A stretch of 64,000 nt of DNA from Gammaproteobacteria bacterium Ga0077554 (GTDB taxonomy: Bacteria > Pseudomonadota > Gammaproteobacteria > Ga0077554 > Ga007554), in contig LNFF01000008.1 of the NCBI GenBank assembly GCA_001464585.1, positions 1 through 64,000 of the forward strand, read 5' to 3'. The notes beneath the pieces are model-generated. The model searched no databases. It had not been told where the DNA came from and saw nothing but the letters and a program-made list of their open reading frames with translations. The translations under genes and the position numbers were made by a program. Positions within the stretch are counted from its first letter, which is position 1; the number at the start of each line of letters is the position of its first letter. Of the stretch, positions 15,068 through 23,576 are shown in pieces.

Positions 15068-15856
15068 TTATGAGGCCAACAACGACGTTAAATATACATC
15101 ATAACGTGTGTTTTTGCTTTCAATAGCCATGTTTGCCTTAATCCCCATAATAGGCGGCGCAAGACGTGGACGCTTTACCACCACACGTTGCCGCGCGCAA
15201 ATCAATGCAGCTTCGAGCAGTTCGGCGCTATCCGCATCCTCACCGATCACGAGCTGAAAAGCACGCATTTCTTTTTTCACCTGCGCACTTTTGTTACGGT
15301 GGGGATACATGGGATCAAGATACACCACATCGGGCCGCTCGCTGTCGTGAAGTTGTGGCATGATAACGCATGCATTGCCAAACGTGAGCTTCAGGCGATG
15401 TTGCACCATCCCACCAATTTCAGGATCGCTACAGGCGCGCCGCAAACCATCGCGTAATAGCGCCAGGCTGACAGGTGAACGCTCGATCATATGCACAGTA
15501 CAACCCAGGCTGGCCAGCACAAAGGCATCGCGGCCTAATCCTGCGGTAGCGTCCAGCACTTGCGGCGTAGCGCCTTTTTTGAGACCCACCGCGCGCGCCA
15601 GCGGTTGCCCACGCCCGCCACCAAAGCGTCGGCGGTGCGCCAGCGCGCCTGCGGTGAAATCCACATGCACGGCACCTGTTGATTCCGCTGTGCGCAATTC
15701 TATGTGATCGGATGTCACAGCCAATATAAAAGCACAAGACGGCGAGGCATCGTCTTGATAAGGCAAGCCGAGTTCGGTAGCGAGCGAGCGCGCCATCACG
15801 CGCAATTCAGGCGTTGCAGCAATCACGGTAACGACAGGAAGATGCGGGTTGTCCAC
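15068..15856 (-). CDS. rsmJ: 16S rRNA m2G1516 methyltransferase RsmJ
   Basis: A 262-aa Rossmann-fold methyltransferase of the RsmJ (YhiQ) family. It shows HVDFTAGALAHRRRFGGGRG, the SAM loop LDATAGLGRDAFVLASLG, LIERSPV-like ERSPVSLALL, the DPMYPHRNKSAQVKKEM box and KRPRLAPPI. It methylates G1516 of 16S rRNA with S-adenosylmethionine. The length is normal. It ends 17 nt from the convergent mipA and diverges from the radical SAM gene. Confidence 0.95.
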   Translation of the reverse strand: MDNPHLPVVTVIAATPELRVMARSLATELGLPYQDDASPSCAFILAVTSDHIELRTAESTGAVHVDFTAGALAHRRRFGGGRGQPLARAVGLKKGATPQVLDATAGLGRDAFVLASLGCTVHMIERSPVSLALLRDGLRRACSDPEIGGMVQHRLKLTFGNACVIMPQLHDSERPDVVYLDPMYPHRNKSAQVKKEMRAFQLVIGEDADSAELLEAALICARQRVVVKRPRLAPPIMGIKANMAIESKNTRYDVYLTSLLAS

Positions 15857-15916
15857 GTTATATTGTACCTTTAAATATCGGCATATATTATAATATAGGA
15901 GTTAGTTTTCAGGTGC

Positions 15917-16984
15917 GTGTCCATGAAACCATGCAAAGGCCGGGGTGCCGTCAGTAATGCTGACGGACGCTATGAACCCACTACTCATGTTGTCGAAGAT
16001 GATGGATGGGGTGTGCTTGATGTAGAGCCACCACCACTCAAAACCACGGTGACGAATGAAGCCGCGCGCACTATTATCTCACGTAATGATTCCCCTGATA
16101 TCCCGTTTGACCGTTCCATTAATCCTTACCGGGGCTGCGAGCATGGTTGTGTCTATTGCTTTGCGCGTCCCACCCATGCTTATCAAGGTTTGTCGCCGGG
16201 CCTGGATTTTGAGAGCCGTTTGTTTGCCAAACCTAATGCCGCTAAACTGCTCGCGCAAGAGTTGCGTAAACCTGGTTACACATGCGAGGTCATGGCATTA
16301 GGTTCAAACACCGATCCCTATCAGCCCATCGAGCGTGAACGGCGCATCACGCGCGGTTTGCTTGAAGTGCTGGCAGAGCATAACCACCCTGTAGCCATTG
16401 TCACAAAATCCGCGTTGATCGAACGCGACATTGATGTTATTGCCGAGATGGCGCAGAAAAATCTGGCGAGAGTATATATCTCCATAACAACGCTCGACAA
16501 AACCCTGGCGCGGCGCATGGAGCCGCGCGCGGCATCACCCCAGCGCCGCCTCGAAACCTTGCGTACGTTGCATACGGCGGGTATCCCCGTAGGTGTATTA
16601 ACCGCGCCGATGATTCCGGCGTTGAATGACATGGAGATGGAAGCTATACTCGAAGCGGCTGTGGAGGCAGGGGCGCGCTCGGCAGGCTATGTATTAATGC
16701 GGTTGCCACTGGAAATCAAGGATCTGTTTCAGGAATGGTTGATAGAACATTATCCACTTAAGGCTGAGCATGTCATGAGCCTGATTCGCCAGAGCCATAA
16801 TGGCAAAGAGTACGATGCGACTTTTGGCGCACGCATGAGAGGCACGGGAATTTATGCCGATATGATAGAAAACCGTTTCCACCTGGCGTGCAAACGACTC
16901 GGATTAAATCAACAGCGTTCGTTGCTCGATACACGCCAATTTCGTGTGCCTGTGCGCAGCGGTGATCAGTTGGCATTATTTTAG
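15917..16984 (+). CDS. PA0069-family radical SAM protein
   Basis: A 355-aa radical SAM enzyme. The 4Fe-4S motif is CxxxCxxC in RGCEHGCVYCFARPTHAYQG, preceded by the family opening FDRSINPYRG. TNTDPYQPIE-like GSNTDPYQPIERERRITR and a C-terminal MRGTGIYADMIENRF are also typical of the PA0069 group (related to SplB-like lyases). Substrate and product are unknown. The first 50 residues are a variable lead. A methyltransferase gene follows after 22 nt and may be cotranscribed. Confidence 0.9.
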   Translation: MSMKPCKGRGAVSNADGRYEPTTHVVEDDGWGVLDVEPPPLKTTVTNEAARTIISRNDSPDIPFDRSINPYRGCEHGCVYCFARPTHAYQGLSPGLDFESRLFAKPNAAKLLAQELRKPGYTCEVMALGSNTDPYQPIERERRITRGLLEVLAEHNHPVAIVTKSALIERDIDVIAEMAQKNLARVYISITTLDKTLARRMEPRAASPQRRLETLRTLHTAGIPVGVLTAPMIPALNDMEMEAILEAAVEAGARSAGYVLMRLPLEIKDLFQEWLIEHYPLKAEHVMSLIRQSHNGKEYDATFGARMRGTGIYADMIENRFHLACKRLGLNQQRSLLDTRQFRVPVRSGDQLALF

Positions 16985-17006
16985 TGGTCTCATTATTCGG
17001 TAAAAC

Positions 17007-17840
17007 ATGGATCAAATGCACGTTATGAATGAACAGCAACGTAAAGTAATGATAAAAGAGACCTTCAACACCGTTGCCAGTGGTTACGACAACAATGCAT
17101 CACGCTTTTTCTCACAGAGCGCAGAGCATTTTGCCGCGTGTCTTGAATTAAAAGGCCATGAACACGTGCTCGATGTGGCCACCGGCACTGGATATGCCGC
17201 GCTTGCCGTGGCTAAGCACGTTACCCAAGGCCAGGTGACGGGCATTGATTTTTCGGCAGGTATGCTTGCGCAGGCCAGGGCAAAAGCGCTGGCAGCGAAT
17301 CTTCACAACGCCAGTTTCATGGAAATGGATATGCAGGCGCTGGACTTCCCGCAACACCATTTTGATGCGGCGGTGTGTGCCTTTGGTATTTTCTTTGTTG
17401 AAGACATGGAGTCACAACTCAAGCATATTGCAGACAAAGTGAAGACTGGTGGCAAGATTGCTTTCTGCGGGTTTTATGAAGATGCTTTTCTGCCGATGGC
17501 TGAGTTATTTTTTAATTGCATCCAGCGCTATGGTGTAGAAAAGCCACCGTTATCCTGGAAACGCATTGCCAGTGAAGATAAGGTGGCGGCACTTTGCCAC
17601 ACAGCAGGTCTCAAAGATATCCGCGTTGAGCGCAAAGATCTGGGCTATTATTTACAGGACGCCAGCGAATGGTGGGATGTGATCTGGTACGCGGGATTTC
17701 GCGGTCTGGTCAACCAGCTTGCGCCTCAGGCAATGGAGCGCTTCAAGAAAGAACATCTGGCTGAAATTCAAAATCTGGCCACCGATAAGGGTATTTGGCT
17801 GGATGTGAAAGTGCTATACGGCATTGGTATAAAGCCATAA
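17007..17840 (+). CDS. Class I SAM-dependent methyltransferase (UbiE-like)
   Basis: A 277-aa methyltransferase. An N-terminal helix pair (FNTVASGYDNNASRFFSQSA) precedes the SAM-binding glycine loop VLDVATGTGYAALAVAKHV, an acidic GIDFSAGML and the FDAAVCAFGIFFVED strand. The fold is UbiE/COQ5-like and would suit a small-molecule or quinone-type acceptor, but no pathway is shown by the neighbours (radical SAM before, VOC after). Codon use is like that of its flanks. Confidence 0.85.
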   Translation: MDQMHVMNEQQRKVMIKETFNTVASGYDNNASRFFSQSAEHFAACLELKGHEHVLDVATGTGYAALAVAKHVTQGQVTGIDFSAGMLAQARAKALAANLHNASFMEMDMQALDFPQHHFDAAVCAFGIFFVEDMESQLKHIADKVKTGGKIAFCGFYEDAFLPMAELFFNCIQRYGVEKPPLSWKRIASEDKVAALCHTAGLKDIRVERKDLGYYLQDASEWWDVIWYAGFRGLVNQLAPQAMERFKKEHLAEIQNLATDKGIWLDVKVLYGIGIKP

Positions 17841-17874
17841 CAGATACTTGATCGTTTGAACGGGGAGGGCAAAC

Positions 17875-18267
17875 ATGAAATTTGGCTATACCATAATATA
17901 TGTCCCCGATGTTGCCGCATCGCTTGCGTTCTTTGAAAAAGCGTTTGGTTTTGCCCGGCGATTTCTCCACGAATCTGGAGCGTATGGAGAGCTGAATACC
18001 GGTGAAACAACCCTCGCGTTTGCAGCGCATTCGCTGGGTGCGATGCATTTTCATGATGGTTATGTCGAGGCGAGTGCGTCATGCAAACCGTTAGGCATGG
18101 AAGTTGCCTTTGTTACAACCTCGGTTCAAGAGGCGCACGCAAAGGCGGTGTCAGTGGGCGCTGTGGAATTAAAGGCACCTGAATTACAACCCTGGGGGCA
18201 AGTGGTGTCATATATTCGTTGTCCCGATGGTACGTTGGTCGAGTTATGTTCGCCCATCGGTTCATAA
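17875..18267 (+). CDS. VOC-superfamily (glyoxalase/bleomycin-resistance-like) protein
   Basis: A 130-aa protein with the two-module beta-alpha-beta-beta-beta fold of VOC metalloproteins: KFGYTIIYVPDVAASLAFFEKAFGF at the start and GQVVSYIRCPDGTLVELC at the end. Members are glyoxalases, dioxygenases or antibiotic-binding proteins. The final Glu of VELC matches the usual metal ligand position. A purine-rich site (GGGGAGGG) precedes the ATG. The substrate is unknown. Confidence 0.88.
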   Translation: MKFGYTIIYVPDVAASLAFFEKAFGFARRFLHESGAYGELNTGETTLAFAAHSLGAMHFHDGYVEASASCKPLGMEVAFVTTSVQEAHAKAVSVGAVELKAPELQPWGQVVSYIRCPDGTLVELCSPIGS

Positions 18268-18298
18268 TTATACAACGCCCAACCCATTACTGTCGGGC

Positions 18299-18318
18299 AT
18301 AGCGCTAAAAAGCGCTAT
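18299..18318. terminator. Short stem-loop after the VOC gene
   Basis: ATAGCGCT (18299-18306) pairs with AGCGCTAT (18311-18318) around a 4-nt loop, 32 nt after the VOC stop. No clear T-run follows on the plus strand, so it is only a possible terminator or RNA-stabilising hairpin. Confidence 0.4.
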
Positions 18319-18442
18319 TAAAAATGTGTAAATAGAGTTCGGCATAATGTAATACATCTTCAAAATGCATATTATTTTAAAATAAAAACAATAAGTTATA
18401 TAAAAAATAAAACCGAGCCCCGAAAAATACATATTTTTACGT

Positions 18443-18471
18443 TTGTCATCGCACTGTAATAATTCTGTCAT
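18443..18471 (+). promoter_or_regulatory. Pho box (three PhoB half-sites) upstream of pstC
   Basis: TTGTCAT (18443-18449), CTGTAAT (18454-18460) and CTGTCAT (18465-18471) are three direct 7-mers with an exact 11-bp period, as in PhoB boxes. They should place the pst operon under PhoB control during phosphate shortage. The last half-site ends 4 nt before an in-frame ATG (18475), so that ATG lies in the promoter and is unlikely to be the pstC start. Confidence 0.88.
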
Positions 18472-18519
18472 ATTATGGTGCCTACTTTTTACGAGTTGTG
18501 TCTTTTCAAAGGCTGGCCT

Positions 18520-19437
18520 GTGTCTGAAAATCTGAAGTCTTCCCGTTTCGCCCATAGTCGCATGCGCCATGTGCGCGAACGCATTATTGAGTCATTACTG
18601 TTTTTAGCTGCATTCTCTTCAGTGGCTATTATGATCACCATTGTGGTGATTCTGGTGCGCGAATCACTGGGATTTTTTGAGCATGTCTCGATAGTTGATT
18701 TTCTTACCGACACCCAGTGGACGCCTTTGTTTGATGATGCCCATTATGGAATTCTACCGCTGGTGGCGGGTACCTTGGTGACGGCGGGGGTGGCATTAGC
18801 GGTGGCGATTCCGCTGGGCACCATTATTGCCATTTATTTAAGTGAATTCGCGCCGCACCGGGTTAGAGAGGTGGTGAAGCCCGTGCTGGAACTTCTGGAT
18901 GGTATTCCTACTATCGTATATGGTTATTTTGCATTGTTGTTTGTTACGCCATTATTGCAATACTTCTTTCCCGAATTGCCCGGTTTTAATATGCTCAGTG
19001 CTGGGCTGGTAATGGGCGTGATGATCATTCCTTATGTAAGCTCGATCAGTGAAGATGCGATGCGTGCAGTGCCAATGCACATTCGTGAAGGTTCTTACGC
19101 TATGGGCGCAACGCGTTTTCAAACTGCGCTACGTGTGATTGCCCCCGCAGCTTTTTCCGGCATTGCCGCCGCTTACATTCTGGGTATTTCACGTGCGCTT
19201 GGTGAAACCATGATAGTCGCCGTAGCGGCGGGTATGCAGCCCAACTTCACGTGGAATCCCATGGAGCCTGCCGCAACCATCACCGCCTACATTGTGCAAG
19301 TCAGCCTGGGTGACTTGCCGCATGGCAGTATCGGCTACCAAACCATTTTCGTTGCTGGCCTGACGTTGATATTGATGACGTTGGTATTTAATATTGCCGG
19401 CCATTGGCTGCGCAGGCGCTTCCGTGAGGTCTACTGA
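18520..19437 (+). CDS. pstC: Phosphate ABC transporter permease PstC
   Basis: A 305-aa inner-membrane permease with six predicted helices. Family signatures are GIPTIVYGYFALLFVTPLL and the EAA loop (RAVPMHIREGSYAMGATRFQ) that docks the ATPase, then SRALGETMIVAVAAGM. I chose GTG 18520, with AAAGG 7 nt upstream, over the ATG at 18475, which abuts the Pho box. It forms the phosphate channel with PstA. No pstS (binding protein) lies upstream in this window. Confidence 0.95.
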   Translation: MSENLKSSRFAHSRMRHVRERIIESLLFLAAFSSVAIMITIVVILVRESLGFFEHVSIVDFLTDTQWTPLFDDAHYGILPLVAGTLVTAGVALAVAIPLGTIIAIYLSEFAPHRVREVVKPVLELLDGIPTIVYGYFALLFVTPLLQYFFPELPGFNMLSAGLVMGVMIIPYVSSISEDAMRAVPMHIREGSYAMGATRFQTALRVIAPAAFSGIAAAYILGISRALGETMIVAVAAGMQPNFTWNPMEPAATITAYIVQVSLGDLPHGSIGYQTIFVAGLTLILMTLVFNIAGHWLRRRFREVY

Positions 19438-19438
19438 C

Positions 19439-20374
19439 ATGCCCAATCAATCCACCACCCAGTCCGTTCAGGCAATACGCACCATGATTGTGCGCCATAA
19501 ACGCTGGGATATTATTTTTTCCATCGTAGGATTATTTGCCATGCTGGGGGGGCTCCTTACTCTGGTGGCCCTCATTGTGGGAATGGCGATTGATGGATTA
19601 CCGCGTATTTCCTGGAATTTCTTTACTTCATTTCCGTCACGTCATGCGGACAAGGCGGGCATACTGTCGGCGTGGGTAGGCACCACACTGGTGATGATGG
19701 TGACAGTGCTTTCTGCGGTGCCGTTAGGTGTGGCGGCGGGTATATATCTGGAAGAATACGCATCCAAAAATTGGATGACTGATCTGATAGAAATCAATGT
19801 AACCAATCTGGCCGGTGTGCCTTCCATTGTCTATGGCCTTCTTGCATTGGGTTTATTTGTCTATCAACTGGATTTTGGCCAGAGCGTTTTGACGGCGGGA
19901 TTAACCCTGGCGATACTGATTTTACCTATCGTGATTGTAGCGACGCGCGAGGCAGTCCGTTCTATTCCCGGCACCATTCGTGAGGGTGCGTTTGCCCTGG
20001 GAGCCACCAAATGGCAGACAGTGTCGCAGCATGTATTGCCTTATTCGACGGCGGGGATACTCACGGGAGTGATTATTGCCTTGTCTCGCGCCATTGGCGA
20101 GACGGCGCCGCTTATTACTATCGGTGCGCTGACCTACATTGCTTTTTTGCCGGATTCACCCTTCAAGGGCGAATTTCCGTATGTCTCTTTTGACTGGTTG
20201 TCATCGGCCTTTACGGTGATGCCGATCCAGATGTTCAACTGGGTATCGCGTCCCCAGGAAGCATTTCATTACAATGCCGCAGCGGCGGGTTTGGTGCTGA
20301 TTGTCATGACTTTAATAATGAATGCCCTGGCAATCTATATTCGTTATCATTTCCGTAAACGTATCAAGTGGTAG
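19439..20374 (+). CDS. pstA: Phosphate ABC transporter permease PstA
   Basis: A 311-aa permease and partner of PstC. It has six helices, [19 protein letters not shown], the EAA loop [22 protein letters not shown] (written here in part) and [16 protein letters not shown]. The ATG at 19439 lies one base after the pstC stop, so translation is probably coupled; upstream in-frame starts fall inside pstC. It ends 12 nt before the pstB start. Confidence 0.95.
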   Translation: MPNQSTTQSVQAIRTMIVRHKRWDIIFSIVGLFAMLGGLLTLVALIVGMAIDGLPRISWNFFTSFPSRHADKAGILSAWVGTTLVMMVTVLSAVPLGVAAGIYLEEYASKNWMTDLIEINVTNLAGVPSIVYGLLALGLFVYQLDFGQSVLTAGLTLAILILPIVIVATREAVRSIPGTIREGAFALGATKWQTVSQHVLPYSTAGILTGVIIALSRAIGETAPLITIGALTYIAFLPDSPFKGEFPYVSFDWLSSAFTVMPIQMFNWVSRPQEAFHYNAAAAGLVLIVMTLIMNALAIYIRYHFRKRIKW

Positions 20375-20385
20375 GAGCAGGCCGC

Positions 20386-21177
20386 ATGTCTGAAAATATA
20401 ACGGCGAACGCAATGGGTTTGCTGAAGTCGGAAGCTAAAAGCCTGAATTTCTATTATGGGGAATATCAGGCGCTTAAAAACATCAACCTGGCGGTTGCCG
20501 AAAAGCGCATTACCGCCTTGATAGGTCCCTCTGGCTGTGGGAAATCGACGTTCTTGCGTTGCTTTAATCGCATGCATGATTTATATCCGGGGAATCGTTA
20601 TGATGGCGAGATCATGCTGTACCCCGATGATGTCAATATCCTGCATGCGAAGATTGACCCTATTGAAGTACGCATGCGCATCGGCATGGTATTTCAGAAA
20701 CCCAATCCGTTTCCTAAAACAGTTTATGAGAATGTCGCCTATGGTTTGCGGGTGCGGGGTATTTCCAACCGCAGAAAACTCGATGAAAAAGTGGAAAAGG
20801 CGTTGCGTGGCGCCGCTTTGTGGAATGAAGTGAAGGATCGGCTCACCAGTCTGGCGTTTAATTTGTCGGGGGGGCAGCAGCAACGCTTATGTATTGCGCG
20901 CGCGCTGGCAACGGATCCGGAGATGATGTTATTCGATGAACCCACTTCGGCCCTTGATCCGATCGCCACGGCCAGTATTGAAGAACTGATCGCACAACTT
21001 AAAGAACAGGTTACAATTTTGATTGTCACACATAATATGCAGCAGGCGGCGCGTGTTTCAGACTACACGGCTTTTATGCACATGGGCGAAGTGGTGGAAT
21101 TTTCAGATACCAATACCATTTTCACTAATCCCGCGCAGAAGCGCACTGAAGATTACATTACTGGACGTTACGGTTAA
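20386..21177 (+). CDS. pstB: Phosphate ABC transporter ATP-binding protein PstB
   Basis: A 263-aa ABC ATPase. Walker A is GPSGCGKST, the Q-loop region is [21 protein letters not shown], the signature is [16 protein letters not shown], Walker B is [13 protein letters not shown], and the switch His is in [15 protein letters not shown]. It powers phosphate import through PstCA. AGGAG lies upstream of the ATG at 20386; a GTG overlapping pstA is less likely. The length and the [12 protein letters not shown] start are normal. Confidence 0.97.
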   Translation: MSENITANAMGLLKSEAKSLNFYYGEYQALKNINLAVAEKRITALIGPSGCGKSTFLRCFNRMHDLYPGNRYDGEIMLYPDDVNILHAKIDPIEVRMRIGMVFQKPNPFPKTVYENVAYGLRVRGISNRRKLDEKVEKALRGAALWNEVKDRLTSLAFNLSGGQQQRLCIARALATDPEMMLFDEPTSALDPIATASIEELIAQLKEQVTILIVTHNMQQAARVSDYTAFMHMGEVVEFSDTNTIFTNPAQKRTEDYITGRYG

Positions 21178-21189
21178 AGGAGAGCATTG

Positions 21190-21903
21190 ATGGAACCATT
21201 GGATACACATATTTCCCGCCAGTATAACGTCGACCTTGAAAACATCCGCACGCTTGTTTTGCAAATGGGTGGATTGGTGGAGCAGCAGATCGAGCATGCC
21301 ATTACTGCCCTTGTGCAGGGGAATGTTACTCTGGCCGATGCGGTGATTGTGACCGATTATAAGGTTAATAGTCTGGAAGTTACCATAGATGAGGACTGTA
21401 ATCAGATTATCGCGCGCCGCCAGCCGGCGGCCGGTGATTTGCGTCTGGTGCTGATGGTAATCAAGACTATTACTGATCTTGAACGGATTGGCGATGAAGC
21501 AGAGAAGATTGCACGTATGGCAGTGCAGCTTGCCAATGAAGAGCGTCCCAAAAATAACTATATGGAGATACAGACCCTGGGCACGCATGTGCGGCACATG
21601 GTGCATAATGCGCTGGACGCTTATGCACGGATGGACACCATAGCTGCGGTGCGCGTCGCCGGTGATGATCGTCAGATTGACAAGGAATATGAAGGCGTCA
21701 TGCGCCAGATGATCACTTTCATGATGGAAGACCCGCGCACCATTACCCGCGCGCTGCATGTGATGTGGGCAGCACGCGCGCTAGAGCGTATTGGTGACCA
21801 CGCCCGTAATATTTGTGAATACGTTATTTATCAGGTGAAGGGCAAAGACGTACGCCATATCAGCCTGGAACAGATGAAGAAAGAGGTGGGGGAGGGGAGT
21901 TAA
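21190..21903 (+). CDS. phoU: Phosphate signalling regulator PhoU
   Basis: A 237-aa all-helical protein with two PhoU repeats, each with the metal-binding pattern ER(I/T)GD: TDLERIGDEAEKIARMA and RALERIGDHARNICEYVIY. PhoU links Pst transport to the PhoR-PhoB pair and keeps the regulon off when phosphate is ample. AAGGAG lies 7 nt before the ATG at 21190. It is the last gene of the operon, and a large inverted repeat begins at its stop codon. Confidence 0.96.
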   Translation: MEPLDTHISRQYNVDLENIRTLVLQMGGLVEQQIEHAITALVQGNVTLADAVIVTDYKVNSLEVTIDEDCNQIIARRQPAAGDLRLVLMVIKTITDLERIGDEAEKIARMAVQLANEERPKNNYMEIQTLGTHVRHMVHNALDAYARMDTIAAVRVAGDDRQIDKEYEGVMRQMITFMMEDPRTITRALHVMWAARALERIGDHARNICEYVIYQVKGKDVRHISLEQMKKEVGEGS

Positions 21904-22049
21904 ATCCCCCTTGATCCCCCTTTTTACCCGCAAGAGGTACGCCGGTGGGTGCCCCGCTGCTGCGCAGCGACCCTTCCGCAGTCAAAGGGGGAAAGCGTCC
22001 AGTGCGTGGCTGTCCTCCCCCTTTGAAAAAGGGGGATCAAGGGGGATTT
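21902..22049. repeat. Long inverted repeat between convergent phoU and ctpA (24-bp perfect arms)
   Basis: The left arm (21902-21925) begins AAATCCCCCTTGATCCCCC; the right arm (22026-22049) is its exact reverse complement. Inside, TCAAAGGGGG (21982-21991) pairs with CCCCCTTTGA (22016-22025). The arms touch the stop codons of both convergent genes. It has no ORF with known function and probably acts as a two-way terminator; its layout is MITE-like. Confidence 0.85.
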
Positions 22050-23398
22050 TAAAGATTTTTTTCCCGCATGATAACCAGTCCCTTCAGCAGATTTAGTGCT
22101 TCGTATAACTGGTAATCAGTATTTGCCAATTTCTCGGGTTCTTTTTTCGCGTCTTTAGCGCCCTGTTTCGCATCCGCTGGTTTTATGCCTGTCCCTTCCG
22201 CAGGCTTATTGCCGTTTTGCAGGTGACCGCTTAAGTCAGCTTCTTTTAACACGTCGACAACGGGTTTGTCTGCATCTGATATTTTGACGTTTTCCAGCAG
22301 AATGTCTGGAGTAATGCCTTCAGCCTGAATCGAGCGACCGGACGGAGTGTAATAGCGCGCGGTAGTAATCTTGAGCGCCGCGCCATCGTCCATGGGCACT
22401 ACGGTTTGTACAGAGCCTTTGCCGAAGCTCTTGCTGCCCATGAGAATGGCGCGTTTGTGGTCCTGCAGTGCGCCCGCGACAATTTCTGAAGCTGAAGCGG
22501 AGCCGCCATTGATGAGCACTATCAAGGGCGCGCCCTTCATTACATCGACAGGTTTGGCGTTGAATTTCTGGTGTGAATCCCGCAGCCGACCATCGGTATA
22601 AACCACCAGGCCTTTTTCCAGGAAGGCGTCGGCTACATCAACGGATGCATTCAGCACGCCGCCGGGGTTGTTACGCAAATCCAGTATCAAGCCTTTCAGT
22701 TTATCACCGTTTTCCTGCTTGAGTTTGGTGATGAAGTTCGTCATATTTTCGCCGGTGTTGGACTGAAACTGCGAAATACGCACATAACCAAAGCCGGGCT
22801 CCAGGGTGCGGCCTTTCACGCTGTTCACTTTGATGATGGCGCGTTTCACGGTAAATTTAAGGGGCTTTTCTTCACCTTCACGCACCACCGTGAGAATGAT
22901 TTCGCTGCCCGGCTTGCCACGCATGCGGTTGACGGCTTCGCCCAGGGTCAGCCCTTTCACCGGGGTGTCGTCGAGGCGGATGATCAAGTCTCCGGCATGA
23001 ATGCCCGCTTGCTGGGCAGGGGTGTCGTCGATGGGGGAGATGACTTTCACAAAGCCATCTTCCATGCCCACTTCAATGCCCAGGCCACCGAATTCACCGG
23101 TGGTGCTGACCTGCAGGTCTTTAAAAGAATCGGCATCCAGATAGGCCGAGTGCGGGTCGAGGCCGGATAACATGCCGCGAATCGCATTCTGCAGCAGGGT
23201 TTTGTCTTCGACCGGCTCTACATAATCCGATTTGATCTTGTTCATCACTTCGGTGAAGGCGCGCAGGTCATCCAGGGGCAGGGAAGTGTTGGCGGCGGGT
23301 TTGTCCCGTTCGGCAAGCACGCTGTGTCCGATACTGATGGAAATGCCCATCACCAGGCCCAGCGTTAAAATCAGAAAATTGCGAGTATTGAACTTCAT
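22049..23398 (-). CDS. ctpA: C-terminal processing peptidase (S41 family, CtpA-like)
   Basis: A 449-aa periplasmic serine protease. The N-terminal hydrophobic segment (NFLILTLGLVMGISISIG) exports or anchors it. A PDZ domain lies at about 100-170 (GGLGIEVGMEDG, AGIHAGDLIIRLDD). The protease core has LILDLRNNPGGVL, the nucleophile region NGGSASASEIVAGALQDH (Ser near residue 302) and the Lys in GSKSFGKGSVQT (near 327). The C-terminal part is Lys/Pro-rich. GGAGC lies 6 nt before ATG 23398. It follows envC on the same strand, a conserved order (gpmI-envC-ctpA). Confidence 0.95.
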   Translation of the reverse strand: MKFNTRNFLILTLGLVMGISISIGHSVLAERDKPAANTSLPLDDLRAFTEVMNKIKSDYVEPVEDKTLLQNAIRGMLSGLDPHSAYLDADSFKDLQVSTTGEFGGLGIEVGMEDGFVKVISPIDDTPAQQAGIHAGDLIIRLDDTPVKGLTLGEAVNRMRGKPGSEIILTVVREGEEKPLKFTVKRAIIKVNSVKGRTLEPGFGYVRISQFQSNTGENMTNFITKLKQENGDKLKGLILDLRNNPGGVLNASVDVADAFLEKGLVVYTDGRLRDSHQKFNAKPVDVMKGAPLIVLINGGSASASEIVAGALQDHKRAILMGSKSFGKGSVQTVVPMDDGAALKITTARYYTPSGRSIQAEGITPDILLENVKISDADKPVVDVLKEADLSGHLQNGNKPAEGTGIKPADAKQGAKDAKKEPEKLANTDYQLYEALNLLKGLVIMREKNL

Positions 23399-23576
23399 AG
23401 TTGCTCCAGAATGACCGACCATTTCACCAGTTTCACCTATATTAGGATAACATGCAATGGGAGATAAAGTTTGAAAAAAGCGAGGTTAGCCCTATAGCGG
23501 CTGTACCTGTCGGGAGCATAAGGGCGTGTCTGCTGGCGGCCGGGAACCATGCCTATCGGCGCCCGTGAGAACGTGC

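Noticed and set aside
18475-18519. ATG 18475 as start of pstC
   Set aside because: It lies 4 nt after the Pho box, inside the promoter; GTG 18520 has a ribosome site.
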